A stretch of 64,000 nt of DNA from Rattus norvegicus (GCF_036323735.1 NC_086028.1:25713001-25777000), one strand, 5' to 3'. Positions 11,691 through 22,967 are shown, counted from the first letter of the stretch. The notes: a model not told the origin generated them from the letters alone. Program-made: numbers and translations.

Positions 11691-12195
11691 CTATCCTTAA
11701 TCTCCTTTTCATTTTCAACTCAGGTAAGTGTATAAGAAAATCTCCAGGAGATCCCACAGTCTAGGGGTGGCACAGGGAAGAGGAAGATGGTTGTGAAGTC
11801 AGGAAAACCCAAGGCGTGGCTCTAGATCTTCCACTTCTATACGACCAAGTCAAGTCCCTTAATTTCGTTGAAGCCGTTTCTTCAAGTGAACAACAACAAT
11901 ATTCAGAATAGAATGACATTGTTGCTAGTCGTCCTACTTCGTACTAGTGTTGGTGAATGGAAGAAAGCATGTCTGAGGTGCTATGCTTGAAGAAAGCATA
12001 ACATTGTGTTGGGCGTTGAGGTGTTTACCGTGCCCTCTAAAACAAAACAGAACACCCACTTATTCAAAGCACTTGCTTGCCTAACGCTTGCTAATAAAAC
12101 CGAGGCCTTGATGAACTCATCTACTCTGTGTTTACCAAATGCAGGCTTACACTAGGAAATGTGTATCTTTAGCAGCTTGGAGACATCCTTTAAAG
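11691..12195. other. Unique DNA, no gene seen
   Basis: No recognisable repeat or open frame of interest between the tetranucleotide array and the URR1 transposon. Confidence 0.55.
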
Positions 12196-12203
12196 ATCCA
12201 AGG

Positions 12204-12427
12204 CAGTGGTTCTCAACCCGTGGCTGGAGACCCTTTTGGGCATCAAATGACCTTTTCATAGGGCTTGCCTAAGATCATCAGAAAATACAAGTCTTTACCT
12301 CACAACTCATGACAGTAGTAAAATTAGAGTTATGATATAGCAACAGAATAATTTGATGGTTGGGGGTCACCATAATATGAAGAACTGCATTAAAGGGTCT
12401 TAGCATTAGGAAGGGTGAGAACCACTG
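12204..12427 (+). mobile_element. URR1 hAT-type DNA transposon (non-autonomous)
   Basis: Terminal inverted repeats are visible: 'cagtggttctcaacc' at 12204 and 'gtgagaaccactg' ending at 12427. An 8-bp target duplication flanks it, 'atccaagg' (12196-12203) and 'atccaaag' (12428-12435), with one mismatch. The 224-bp interior resembles the rodent URR1 family ('ggttgggggtcaccataat'). It encodes no transposase. Orientation is arbitrary given the near-palindromic ends. Confidence 0.9.
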
Positions 12428-12435
12428 ATCCAAAG

Positions 12436-13074
12436 CCATTCTCAGGAATGTAACCATCAAAGGAATAAGATCTTAGTCTTTAGGACCCCATGTGAGGCCA
12501 GAATCCTCACTATGATAAATACCAGCCATTAGTGCCCAACTGGCCACATCTCATGCAGACTAAAGCCCTTTACCCACATTTTACATAATTATTCTGTTTT
12601 ATTTATCTGTGGCTAATTTTGGAGGTCATGGCATTGAGCTATACTATTAATTCTCCAAGAGTTTTATTCTAGTTATTATTGATGATGTACAGATTATGGT
12701 GATACTGTTTGCCTATGTTTAATATCAGGATCACAGAGGCCATATTTGTTGGAACCACCATGGCAGCTGTGCACTGGCTGCTTTTTTGATCCAGGAGACT
12801 GTAAAGTCCACCTCCCTGTCATGCTGAGATCATCATTTTCTGAGCATTTATCCCACAAAGAGCCCCGAGGATTGATGATGCATGGCTGTTATGGTGCTTC
12901 CCGGTAATTATTAGGCAGTATTAATTAGGCAGAAGCAGGAAAGGGAAAGGTCAAGGTTGTCCCTGGCCACATAGCAAGTTCTAGGTCAGCACAGTTACAC
13001 TGTTTATTCTTGCACTGTCCACTGATCATCGATGCTTCAACCACCTTTGCTCATGCCTTAAGTATTTTTTCTTT
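12436..13074. other. Unique DNA with possible decayed SINE
   Basis: Mostly featureless. 12900-13010 has a weak resemblance to a decayed B1-like SINE ('ggtcaaggttgtccctggcc'), which I cannot support further. Confidence 0.4.
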
Positions 13075-13189
13075 TCTTATTTATTTACTTTTATTAAATT
13101 TCTTTTCATGCAATATATTTTGATCACATTCTGTCCCCTTGACCAACTACATCCAGATTTTTCCCATGTCTGTACTAACCCAACTTTGT

Positions 13190-13192
<3 letters not shown>

Positions 13193-13234
<42 letters not shown>
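13193..13234. repeat. (CT)n microsatellite
   Basis: About 21 CT units inside the old L1-like repeat, at the point where relatives carry a short CT or A-rich stretch. Confidence 0.95.
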
Positions 13235-13238
<4 letters not shown>

Positions 13239-13383
13239 AGTATCTCAAACAAACAAACAGACAAACAAACAAAGAGCCCTTATAAGACAAAGACTATCAA
13301 AGCAAAAACATGGAGTCTATTTTGTGTTGGTCAACTACCTGGGCCTTGGATCTACCCTGAAATGTGGTTGATACACTCAATGA

Positions 13384-13957
13384 CATTAGAGTTTTATTGC
13401 TGTAAAGAAATACTATAAAACAAACAAACAAACAAACAAAAAATAAGAACAACCAACCAACCAACCAACAAACCAAAAAAGACACCATGACCAAGGAAAC
13501 TCTTATAAAGGAAAACATTTAACTGGGGATGGCTTACAGTTTCAGAGGTTCAGTCCATTATCATTATGATAAGGAACATGGCATCAGTGCTGGAGGGGCC
13601 AGGAGTTCTACATCTTGGCAGTTAGGAGGAAACGGATTCCACACTGAGCAGACCATGGGCACTTGCAGACTTTGTTTGTTTGTGGTTTTTTTTTTTTTTT
13701 TTGGAGCTGGGGACCGAACCCAGGGCCTTGCGCTTGCTAGGCAAGAGCTCTACCACTGAGCTAAATCCCCAACCCCGCACTTGCAGACTTTGAAGCACAC
13801 CTCAAAATTGATACTTCCTCCAACAAGGCCACACCTACCCCAATAAAGCCACAACTCCCAATAGTGTCATTCCCTATTGTCAAACATTGAAGCATACCTA
13901 ATTGAGGATTCAGAAATCAATGAGGGGCCAAACCTATTCAAACCACTATATACTATA
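13384..13957 (-). mobile_element. MaLR-type LTR (ORR1/MT group), solo, split by an ID
   Basis: The plus strand shows the complement of a rodent MaLR LTR: 'ttttattgctgtaaagaaa' at 13391, 'caccatgaccaaggaaactcttataaaggaaaacatttaa' (13484-13523), 'cagaggttcagtccatta', 'ccaacaaggccacacct', and an ending 'tattcaaaccactata' at about 13937-13952. CAAA and CAAC runs at 13421-13475 are a local expansion near the left edge. No internal coding region is present. The family name is from memory. Confidence 0.75.
13686..13776 (-). repeat. ID SINE inside the MaLR LTR
   Basis: The body at 13703-13776 is the complement of the ID consensus with a T16-17 tail on its left. A perfect 16-bp TSD 'gcacttgcagactttg' flanks it (13659-13674 and 13777-13792). 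The near-consensus body and exact TSD mark a recent insertion. Confidence 0.96.
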
Positions 13958-14436
13958 TTGGAGAAAACTGACTTTCCTTCTCTCACTGGGTATCAGTTGT
14001 AAATAAGTTCTTAGTGAGGGATGGGACTCTTTTTTTTTTTTTTGTCTGCTTCCCTTTTTCAATGCCGACATTTTTTGTCTTTTCTTCTTTGAACCTGTGA
14101 AGGTCTTATGCATGCCTCCTCAGGCTCTGTGAATTTATTTGTGCATCAGTCCTGTTTTATTATTTCCTTGGAGTAATTCACCCCCTCGACTAAAAATCTT
14201 TTAAATTCCTCTTCTGCTGGGAAGGGTTTGATAAAGACATTCTATTTAGGACTGAGTACTTGAAAGCCTCCTTCTCCCTGCACATCGTTCAGTTGTTCTT
14301 TGTGTTAATTGCCATCTACTGCAAGAAGGAGCTGAGGAGGGCTGAGCCATGCTTTTCTCTGTGGGTTTAGAAATACATCATCAGGAGTCACATTATTGCT
14401 ATGTTTCTTTAGAAGAATACTCACAGTAGCTTTTTA

Positions 14437-14612
14437 TACTTTTCTTTTTTTTAATTTATTTATGTAGTGTATAAGAGTACACTGTCGCTGTCTTCAGACA
14501 CACCAGAGGAGGGCATCAGATCCCATTACAGATGGCTGTGAGCTGGGAATTGAACTCAGGACCTCTGGAAGAGCAGTTGGTGCCCTTCACCACTGAGCCA
14601 TCTCTCCAGCCT
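14437..14612 (-). repeat. B2 SINE with perfect 17-bp TSD
   Basis: The complement of B2: A-rich tail at 14443-14470, 'acactgtcgctgtcttcagacac', 'cctctggaagagcagttggtgc', and the tRNA-like head 'gagccatctctccagcc' ending at about 14612. The TSD 'ctcacagtagcttttta' occurs at 14420-14436 and 14613-14629. Confidence 0.95.
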
Positions 14613-14669
14613 CTCACAGTAGCTTTTTACATAGGGCCCATGACCTGTCTAGTCTTCGGTTCTTCACCT

Positions 14670-16288
14670 TTTTTTTTTTAAATTGGATATTTTTTATTTA
14701 CATTTCAAATGTTATCCCCTTACCCAGTTTCCTGTCCATAAACCCCCTATCTCATATCTTCCCCTTTCTTCTATGAGGGTGTTCCCCCACCCAATCACCC
14801 ACCCCTTCCTGCCTCTCTGCCCTGACATTCCCCTACACTGGGGGATTGAGCCTTGGCGAGACCAAGGGCTTCTCCTCCCTCTGGTGCCTAACAAGGCCAT
14901 CCTCTGCTACATATGCAGCTGGAGCCATGGGTCTGTCCATGTGTACTCTTTGGATGGTGGTTTAGTCCCTGGGAGCTCTGGTTGGTTGTTATTGTTGTCT
15001 TTATGGGGTTGCAAACCCCTTCAACTCCTTCAATCCTTTCTCTAACTCCTCCAATGGGGGCCCCGTTCTCAGTTCAACAGTTGGCTGTGAGCATCTGCCT
15101 CTGTATTTGTCATGCTCTGGCATAGCCTCTCAGGAGACAGCTATATCAGGCTCCTGTCAGCATGCACTTCTTGGCATCAGCAATATTGTTTGGGTTTGGT
15201 GGCTGTATGTGTATGGGCTGGATACCCAAGTGGGGCAGGCTCTGAATGGCCATTCCTTTAGTCTCTGCTCAAACTTTGTCTCCATATCTCTTCCTCTGAA
15301 TATTTTTATTCCCCCTTTTAAAAAGGACTGAAGCACTTTGGTTGTCCTTCTTCTTGAGCTTCATGTGGTCTGTGGTTTGTGTCATTGGGCAATATGAGCT
15401 TTTGGACTAATATCCACTTATCAGTGAGTGCATACTATGTGTGTTATTTTGTGATTGCGTTACTTCACTCAGGATAGTATTTTCTAGTTACATCCATTTG
15501 CTTATGAATTTCATTAAGTCATTGTTTTTAATAGCTGAGTTGTACTCCATTGTGTAGATGTACCACATTTTCTGTATCCATTCCTCTGTTGAAGGACATG
15601 AGGGTTCTTTCCACCTCTGGCTATTGTAAATAAGGCTGCTATGAACATAGTGGAGCATGTGTCCTTATTATATGTTGGAATATCTTTTGGGTATATGCCC
15701 AGAAGTGGTATAGCTAGGTCCTCAGGTAGTACTATGTCCAAATTTTGGAGGAATTTCCAGACTGATTTTCAGAGTGTTTGTACCAGCTTGCAATCCCACC
15801 ACCAATGGAGGAGTGTTCCTCTTTCTCCACATCCTTTCCAGCATCTGTTGTCATCTGTGTTTTTTTATCTTAGCCATTCTGACTAGTGTGAGGTGGAATC
15901 TCAGGGTTGCTTTGATTTGCATTTCCCTGATGACTAAGGATGTTGAACATTCCCTTATGTATTTCCTCAGCCATTCGATATTCCTCAGTTGAGAATTCTT
16001 TGTTTTCCTTTGTATCCCCCTTTTTAATAGGGTTATTTGATTCTCTCGAGTCTAACTTCTTGAGTTCTTTGTATATATTAGATATTAGCCCTCTATAGGA
16101 TGTAGGATTATTGATAAAGATCTTTTCCCAATCTGTTGGTTGCTGTTTTGTCCTATTGACAGTGTCCTTTGCCTTATAGAAGCTTTGCAATTTTATGAGG
16201 TCCCATTTGTCAATTCTTGATCTCAGAGCATGAGCCATTGATGTTCTGTTCAGGAAAATTTCCCCTGTGCCCGTGTTTGCCCAGTTCT
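14670..16288 (-). mobile_element. LINE-1 copy B, older, 5'-truncated
   Basis: On the minus strand: a decayed end of ORF2, then an L1 3'UTR of an older subfamily than copy A (plus-strand start 'aaattggatattttttatttac' at 14679). ORF2 is broken into pieces: 15870-16238 (about 122 codons, contains RIDKWDLIKLQSF) and 15514-15741 (contains PLLGIYPKD). The left end is a T9-10 run. Its right boundary near 16288 is where similarity to the other L1 copies stops. I could not find a convincing TSD. Confidence 0.85.
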
Positions 16289-17329
16289 TTATTTGTCTAC
16301 TTTGGAACTATACTCCAAGCCTTCTGATTTTAAGGTGAGTGTTTTTTTTTTTTTTTTTTTTTTTTTTTGTCTGAGGCATCTTTTCACCTTCAGATCCATT
16401 ATTCTTAATGGATGATTTATTTTTCTGACCTTCAATTAAGGATGTACCTAAGAGCAAAAGAGTACAGGGAAGTTGTAGAAAACATATAGCAAGATAACAA
16501 TAAAACTCAAAACTGGGTTCTGCTGCTGGATGTAGCATGAAGTCTGGGCTGTCCAAGGGTTTTTTTTTTTTTTTTTTTTTTAGTTAATTGCACTTGCTTT
16601 TAAGTGTCTGATCCACAAAGTTAGCAACATGGTGCCAGTGCAGCTGTTTGAAGGGCCGTAGAGGCCCCCCTTTTAATTCTAGACCACACAATGCTAGGTT
16701 GCTGTTTGGTAGAACCTTTGCCATATGATATTATAACTGTTTTATTCAAATCAAGCCATTAGCTGGTGACCCGAACCGTGCAGAAAGTCACGATTAGATT
16801 TTTATTAGCAGGTAGGAGCTTTCAGGGGCATGAGTTCAATCTTTCTACAAAATAATAAATTAAATAGTTTCCTCCCAAGCTATTGTTCATAGAATTGATC
16901 ATTTTAGAAAATTTCTGACCTTGTATATTGCAGTTAAAATATTAAATATAGTCATTATAAATAATGAAGCCATCTTTTAAATTAGCTTTAAAAATATATA
17001 TCTTTTAAATTAACTTTAATATATATATTCAAAGTATTATTATGATATTAAAAAGTCATTCCCTTATCTGATCATTCTGCCAATTGAGCAAAGTACAAAC
17101 CAGCTGTAGACATATCCTAGAAAAGGCCATGATGATCAAGTTAGCCTTCTTTGTTAGCTGACTTATAAGAGAGTCACAGCTCCCCAAGGTCATCCAGAAC
17201 AACAGTTCAAACTCAGTTCTTTTGAAATTGCCTTTAGAAACACACAGAAAAAACATTCATGACAATATAGGAAGACTCCTTAATCATGAGCCTTGGTGCC
17301 AAATTATTTGGGTTTAAGGTATATATTTT
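16289..17329. other. Unique AT-rich DNA with two poly(T) runs
   Basis: T runs at 16338-16368 and 16560-16581 may be tails of retroposed sequences, but no body was recognised next to them. 16850-17060 is very AT-rich. Confidence 0.5.
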
Positions 17330-17373
17330 GTTTGTGTGTAATTATATGTGTGATTGTGTTTGTGAGGGTACAC

Positions 17374-17427
<54 letters not shown>

Positions 17428-17810
17428 GCCAGAAGACAAACCTCAGATGTCATAAGGAATGCCACTTACCTCCTTTGATTTTTTTTTCTTCCCCAAGAGA
17501 AGGTTTCACTGTTTTACTCTGGCTGTCCTGGAACTCACTCTGAAGACCTGTCTGGCCTTGAATTCACATAGATAAACCTGTCTCTTCCTTCCAACTCCTG
17601 GGATTAAAGGCATATGCCATCACCACCTGACTCACACACCTCCTTTGAGACAGTACCTCTTCTTGGCCTGGAGCCCATCAACTGTGCTAGATACCAGCAG
17701 ACCTCAGGGATTGTCCTGTCTCGGCCTCTCTGGTCCTGAGTTATAAGGAGGCACCATCATGTTTGGTATTTTTATGTGATTTCTAGAGCTTGAACTCATG
17801 TCTTTAAACT
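17330..17810 (-). repeat. B4 SINE split by a B1, with a (TG)n tail
   Basis: The complement of B4 (an ID/B1 composite SINE) can be followed: (TG)n at 17376-17426, 'aggccagaagacaaacctcagatgtcat' (17427-17454), then a B1 insertion, then 'gagacagtacctcttcttggcctgga' (17648-17673), 'cagggattgtcctgtctcgg', and 'gagcttgaactcatgtcttt' at about 17786-17805. Moderately diverged. Confidence 0.7.
17479..17637 (-). repeat. B1 SINE inside B4, 11-bp TSD
   Basis: The complement of B1: T-rich tail, 'ggctgtcctggaactcactctg' (about 17521-17542), 'gggattaaaggcatatgccatcacca'. A perfect TSD 'acctcctttga' lies at 17468-17478 and 17638-17648. The exact duplication fixes the order: B4 first, then B1. Confidence 0.93.
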
Positions 17811-18130
17811 TTTGAGGCAAGGATTAAGTTGTATTTATTATAGGAATTGTCAAGTATACACAGAAGGACAGACAGGTAATATGTTCCAATATTCCTGTTT
17901 CCCATTTTTGAGATTATAAACATCTTGTCATCCTTTGAAAGCCTGTCCCTGCTACTGCTAATATTAGTAGTAATGCTATTATTTTGGTTAGTGGGTATTT
18001 TATCTTTCACCGAAAGCTACAGAGAATATAGCACCTGATTTGATTCTCTAGTTTGTCATGCATACATGTTATACAATAACATCTAAATATACTTTCATGT
18101 TTCCATTATACTAATCAAATTGACACCCCC

Positions 18131-18244
18131 TTCTTCTTCTCTTCTTCTTCTTCTTCTTCTTCTTCTTCTTCTTCTTCTTCTTCTTCTTCTTCTTCTTCTT
18201 CTTCTTCTTCTTCTTCTTCTTCTTCTTCTTCTTCTCCCTCCTCC

Positions 18245-18279
<35 letters not shown>

Positions 18280-18300
18280 CCCTCCTCCTCCTCTTCTTCT
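18131..18300. repeat. Long (TTC)n/(GAA)n then (CTC)n triplet repeat
   Basis: About 100 bp of almost pure TTC (GAA on the other strand, 18131-18233) pass into about 65 bp of CTC/TTC mix (18234-18300). The tract abuts the T-rich tail of a minus-strand B1, so it probably grew from that poly(A). Stop-free frames of poly-Leu, poly-Lys and similar across it are artefacts. Confidence 0.95.
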
Positions 18301-18440
18301 TGAGAAGGCCTCACTGTGTATCCCTGGATGGACTGGGACTAACTATATAGACCAGGCTGAACTTGAATTCACAGAGACCCACCTGCTTTTGCCTCCTGAG
18401 TGCTGGGATTAAAGTCATGTGTTACCATACCTGACTGACA
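18301..18440 (-). repeat. B1 SINE
   Basis: The complement of B1: 'gaaggcctcactgtgtatcc' at 18304, 'tatatagaccaggctgaacttgaattcacagagac', 'gcctcctgagtgctgggattaaag' and 'catacctgactgac' at the head end. Confidence 0.88.
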
Positions 18441-18699
18441 TTCATTTCTTGGCATTACTTATTTATCATTTTTAGCTTTCTTGATTATTTAAAGACGTTT
18501 TTTTGCAAGAGTACAAATGACCACCCCCTTTTAAAAATTTAGACTTTGTAAGTTTGCATTTTTGAGGGAACAACATTAACAGACATTCCAATGGCCCCAG
18601 TAAAATGCTTGTTTTAGAATTTGGCACAAGCGATGTTACTGTTTCCATGGCTACCAGCTTTTCCCAACATTTTTTTTCACCTGGTTACCCATAGTTACT

Positions 18700-18758
<59 letters not shown>

Positions 18759-19230
18759 TGTCTCTTGCCTAAGTAGAATTTAATTTCATCTTGGGTGGTA
18801 GTGTCTTTAGTTTTCAGAAGAGTCAGTTTTGCTCCTTTTGCTTCTGGAGAGCCAGTTTACAGTTAACAAAAATATACCACAGCCTTTCACAAATATTTGT
18901 GTGCTAGAATGTTAGTTCCCATAGAGCTATGCAGGCTCCACAATAGAGGAAAAGGAACTTAGAGGTTTCTCTTTGTTTCATTGTCTGAGGTACCAGAGAA
19001 GGTATGCCAGGCTTTTCTTTTTCATATTCTTGTTTCAGTTTACAGTACTTTTTCCATAAAACTGTTTTAAAAAGCAGCTAGAGAATGCTATTTATTGAAT
19101 AAAATTTACCTCTTCTTCTACAAAATTTGCTACATTCTAGAAATGACAAATAGGTTTCTTCCTCTGATGATTCCTTACCTTTTCTAGTTTCTGAATTTCT
19201 TGTAAATATAGATAAACATTAAAATTCTGG
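18441..19230. other. Unique DNA with a (CT)n microsatellite
   Basis: A (CT)n tract at 18702-18753 (about 26 units). Otherwise no recognisable repeat or gene. Confidence 0.6.
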
Positions 19231-19385
19231 AAAATGGAGAGATTGTACTGCTTAAGAGCAAGTATGCTCCTGCAGAGAACCTGAGCTCAGTTTCAAGCAC
19301 CCTAGCAGGGTGGATAACAACCATCTAGATCTCTAGTCCTGGGGACAACTGAGACCACTGGCCCCTGCTGTCATCTAGACATACG
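19231..19385 (+). repeat. B3-like SINE, diverged
   Basis: Shows 'ggagagattgtactgcttaagagca' (tRNA-like head), 'gaacctgagctcagtttcaagcacc' and 'aacaaccatctagatctctagtcctgggg' in the B3 order. Strongly decayed. Confidence 0.6.
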
Positions 19386-19484
19386 AATACCTCCTAATCC
19401 TTCCCAAAGAGTGTCACCAATAGGACACCAAGTATTCAAAGGTATGTGAGTATGTGGACTATTCTCATTCAAACCATTACAGTT
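19386..19484 (-). repeat. MaLR LTR fragment
   Basis: The plus strand 'ctcctaatccttcccaaagagtgtcacc ... tattcaaaggtatgtgagtatgtgg ... attcaaaccattac' parallels the right-hand end of the MaLR LTRs at 13.9 kb and 26.2 kb. Only about 100 bp remain. Confidence 0.6.
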
Positions 19485-19496
19485 AGTAAACATTTT

Positions 19497-20450
19497 CTTA
19501 TTAAAGTATTTTTTTCATACAATGTATTTTGATCACATTCATTTTTCTTTCCCAAGTCCTCCCAGATCCTCTACACCTCTCTTCCCATGCAAGTTCATGT
19601 TCTGTCTCTCTAAAACCTCCCAAATAATAAATAAAAAAGTCTTGAAAAGGCAAAAAATGAAACAGACCTTCCCACAAATAAAATAAAGAAAATTGATATT
19701 AATTAATAACAACAAAAATGCCCAAACAAAATTAAAAATATTCCCCTAAACCAAAAAAAAAAGAAACAAGACAAAACAAAACAATAAGCCAAACCAATCA
19801 GAAAGCACATGCAAAAAAGACCTTCGTACATCTGTGTTGTATTGCCTAACTGCTCCTAGTTCGAAGACCCTGTGACTCTCAATTGGGAAAAACTGATTTT
19901 CCTTTTCCTAGTAGGTATCAATAAATAGCCTCTTGATTAGGTGTGAGACTTTGCTTCAACTTCCCCTTCTCAGGGCTAGGGTGGGGGTTGGGATGTTGTC
20001 TGGTTTGAACCTATGCAGGTCTTGAGTGTGCCATCGTTGTCTCTAAGATCATACTGTATCAGTCCTGTTGTGTGTCTGGAAGATACTATGTCCTTGGAGT
20101 TTCCCATCACTTCTGCCTCTTCTATATCATTCCTGGAACCTTGAGGAGAAGTGTTTGATAAAGACATCCTATCTATTTAAGGCCGAGTGTTCCAAAATCT
20201 CTGACACTTTGCTCATTGTCTAGTTGTTGCATTAATTACCATATACTCCAAGGAGAAGCGTCTCTGATGAGGGCTAAGCCATGCTCTTGTCTATGGGTAT
20301 GGCAATATGTCATTAGGAAGTCATTTTATTGCTATGTTCCTTTAGCAGAATAATAACAATAGGTTTCCTCTCTGGCCTATAATCTATCTAATCTCAGGTT
20401 CGTGGCCCATTTAGCAGTGTCAGATATGGGTTTCACTTCATGGAGTGGGC
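19497..20450 (-). repeat. Old L1-like (Lx-type?) 3' region, second copy
   Basis: Homologous to the 13.08-14.67 kb repeat and largely uninterrupted: 'catacaatgtattttgatcacattc' (19517), an A/C-rich stretch (19620-19800), 'gggaaaaactgattttccttttcctagtaggtatcaa' (about 19883-19921), 'gtttgataaagacatcc', 'gtcattttattgctatgttcctttagcagaataa' (about 20321-20354). T-rich left end. Inferred old L1 3'UTR on the minus strand; exact family not determined. Confidence 0.6.
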
Positions 20451-21321
20451 CTTAAATCCAGTCAAAAGTGGGTGATCACTCCCATGATATTTATGCTACT
20501 AGTATATTTGACAGGCAGGTCTCTGTTCTAGATGACCATCAACTGTTGAATGAATAATAAAAATGTGTTTTCTCTTATATGTGGACGTTACCTTTTAAGC
20601 TTTAAACATGTGTGCTTCAACCCAAATAACCACACAAGTTAGGTAACTAGCAAGGTGCAAAGGGGAAAGGAATATTCCAAGGAAGAGAAAATCAAATGTG
20701 TTGTTATGGAAAGACAATGAGGAAACTGGAATAAGAGGAGTAAATGACTAGGAGGATTAGAGGAGAGGGTAAAGGAGGAAATACGGGGAGGGATGACTAA
20801 TAGCAAACACCTTTGGAAAAGCCATATGGTAATCATTACAGCAGAAACTTTCTAAAATATATACACGGATAAATGGAATTTAAATGGAATCACCATATAA
20901 TGGGGAAAACAGTGCCCAAACTAGATATCTTAGGCCACCAAGTAAAACCTCCAGTGCCATGGACTGGAGTTACCTCTTGTTGAATCATTGACCACAAGAG
21001 TCCTATAGATCACCCAAACATAACAGGCTGTTGCCAAGGTTATGGTGAGTCATTATAGTCTAATGGCAAAGCCTGATTGCTAAGGACACAACTTACTCAT
21101 TTCATCAAATAGAGCGAAATGGAGCTGGTGCCCTATTAGAAGCTTCACTTCTATGGACTGATTAATGTTCATGGTACTAGAAGTTACTCTGCATGCTACC
21201 AGAGGAGAAAGGTAATTATCAATTTCATCTAGTTACAAATCTTGTGACCTCCATTTGGTTAGTTTTTTGAATTTGCTACTTTAAACTATTTTAGTATAAT
21301 TTATAATTTTTCATTTATGAA
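20451..21321. other. Unique DNA, no gene seen
   Basis: No recognisable repeat beyond a possible extension of the preceding L1-like repeat to about 20520. The small open frame at 20639-20836 (minus) has no family resemblance. Confidence 0.5.
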
Positions 21322-21367
21322 GGAGAGAGAGAAGAGATGAGAGAGAAGAGAGGGAGAAGAGAGAGAA

Positions 21368-21418
<51 letters not shown>
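21322..21418. repeat. (GA)n microsatellite
   Basis: An imperfect GAGAGAAGA lead-in (21322-21370) passes into about 24 pure AG units ending at 21418. It lies in the A-rich tail position of the B3-like SINE that follows. Confidence 0.95.
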
Positions 21419-21424
<6 letters not shown>

Positions 21425-21560
21425 TACATATGAAGGTCAAATATCAACTTCCTGAAGTCAGTTTTCCCCTTCCAACATTTGAGGGATCCAGGGATTGACC
21501 TCGGATAATCAGTCTAGGCATTTAGTGCCTTTACCCACTGAGCTATCCCAGTAGCCTCTA
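21419..21560 (-). repeat. B3-like SINE
   Basis: The complement of B3: 'gatccagggattgacctcgg' (about 21485-21504), 'tcagtctaggcatttagtgcctttacccactgagctatccc' (about 21510-21550). The tRNA-like head is at the right. Confidence 0.7.
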
Positions 21561-22045
21561 TTCATTATTTTAAAAAAACCAACCACCTCACATTATTTGA
21601 AATAATTGGAAATGTAATCTGTATTACCTACCAAAGGAAGCAGAAATTCAAGATGCTATGCAACATACCATCCCTTCCATGTACTGAGGCTCTAAGGATG
21701 AAAAACGATACACAAAAGGCTTACCAACTCAAAAAGTTTGGCGTGAAATTTACCCATTCTTTTCTGGACCGGTCCACTATTTGCCAGTGAAGAGTTCAAA
21801 CTATGTGCACAGAAGAAGGTAAATCTTGATGGTTTCAAAGCTGAAGGATCCTCTGGGACCTTCCGAAGTCACCCAAGCTTTCCAGCTTGAGCTTCTCATC
21901 TGTGAAACAGGACTCAGTGTGGAAAGCCAACTGCCAATGAGATCATTGCAAAACACAGTGGTATCTAGTGACAGTAGCATGTGGTAGTGATGTATGACCG
22001 AGGTGGCAGGATAGGAATGTGTGTGAGAATGTTCCTGGGGAGTTG

Positions 22046-22116
<71 letters not shown>

Positions 22117-22560
22117 CTTACCCCTGAAAGGTTACTTATGACAGGAATGACTGCAACAATGTCCAACTTGGTGACCCCATAAGTGTTAATGGGGATGCTA
22201 ATGGGCGTATGGGTGAGGGTTTACCTTTAGGAGCAGGCATGATTCAAAAAACAAATGCATCACCAAAAAAACCTACCCCAACATGGGTGATGACTCTTGG
22301 AAGCTGTGACCTTAGATATATCTTCCCAACTTTCATATAACTACAGTTCAAGTAAAAAATCTTCTGTCAGAGTCCCCTTTCTTCAGCAATTGTTTACTGT
22401 TTCTATAAAGCTGAGGAGGGGGCTTCCAGAATCTTGTGCCTACTATCCTAGACATGTGGTCTTTTGCTTACCTCCCAGTTCTCATCAGAGTTCCGAATGT
22501 TTTACTTTGGAGAACACTATCACCTCAAACAATAGGGATGGTAAAGGAACAGCTTTCTGA
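21561..22560. other. Unique DNA with a long (CA)n microsatellite
   Basis: (CA)n of about 32 units at 22048-22111. The rest is unrecognised single-copy-looking sequence. Small open frames around the microsatellite are shadows of the CA repeat. Confidence 0.6.
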
Positions 22561-22577
22561 CCTTTCCCATTCAGAAT

Positions 22578-22579
22578 TT

Positions 22580-22645
<66 letters not shown>

Positions 22646-22860
22646 GTTTATGAAGGCCACAGTTCAACCTCAAGTGGTATTCCTCAGTAGCAGTCCACCA
22701 TGTGTTTTGAAGTAGATTCTTTTTCTGGAGACTCAGGTGCAACAATTATGTTATCCCTAGGCCTCCTCTGTCCTGGGCTCCCTAACTCTTGGACTACAAG
22801 TATATCCGTCACACAAAGACTTTACCTACTGAGTTATCTCCCTGCCTCCTCAAATATAGT
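22578..22860 (-). repeat. B4-like SINE with (TG)n tail
   Basis: (TG)n at about 22580-22633, then 'gaaggccacagttcaacctcaagtggtattcctcag' (22652-22687), 'ggctccctaactcttggactacaag' and 'ctttacctactgagttatctccctgcc' (head, about 22821-22847): the complement of B4 order, diverged. Confidence 0.65.
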
Positions 22861-22967
22861 ATTTTAAAATCTCAATGACACTTTTGTACTTTACACTTGT
22901 AAAATTTTATAGAAGGGTCTTTTGAAAATGTATGCCCTGTTTTTCATGAAAGATAATCAAAACTTGA

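Larger units (their letters stand above)
13075..14669 (-). repeat. Old L1-like (Lx-type?) 3' region, multiply interrupted
   Basis: Three blocks are colinear with a second copy at 19.5-20.45 kb: 13075-about 13383, about 13957-14436 and 14630-14669. Shared landmarks are 'catgcaatatattttgatcacattc' at the left T-rich end, 'gaaaactgactttcc' type sequence near 13965, 'gtttgataaagacat' near 14227, and 'attgctatgtttctttag' near 14395. The T-rich left end suggests a poly(A)-ended element on the minus strand; I infer an old L1 3'UTR, family uncertain. It has been hit by a MaLR LTR and a B2. Confidence 0.6.

Noticed and set aside
10764..11764. Long open frames (up to 323 codons) rich in Tyr, Leu, Ser and Ile, in several plus-strand frames
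   Set aside because: They are translations of a stop-free CTAT/CTGT tetranucleotide array; all frames are similar because a 4-nt unit rotates through the frames.
14670..16288. TSD for L1 copy B
   Set aside because: Only a 6-bp 'tgtcta' shared near the two ends, too short to be convincing.
18111..18350. Poly-Leu/Pro and poly-Lys/Arg frames
   Set aside because: Products of the TTC/GAA and CTC triplet repeat, not proteins.
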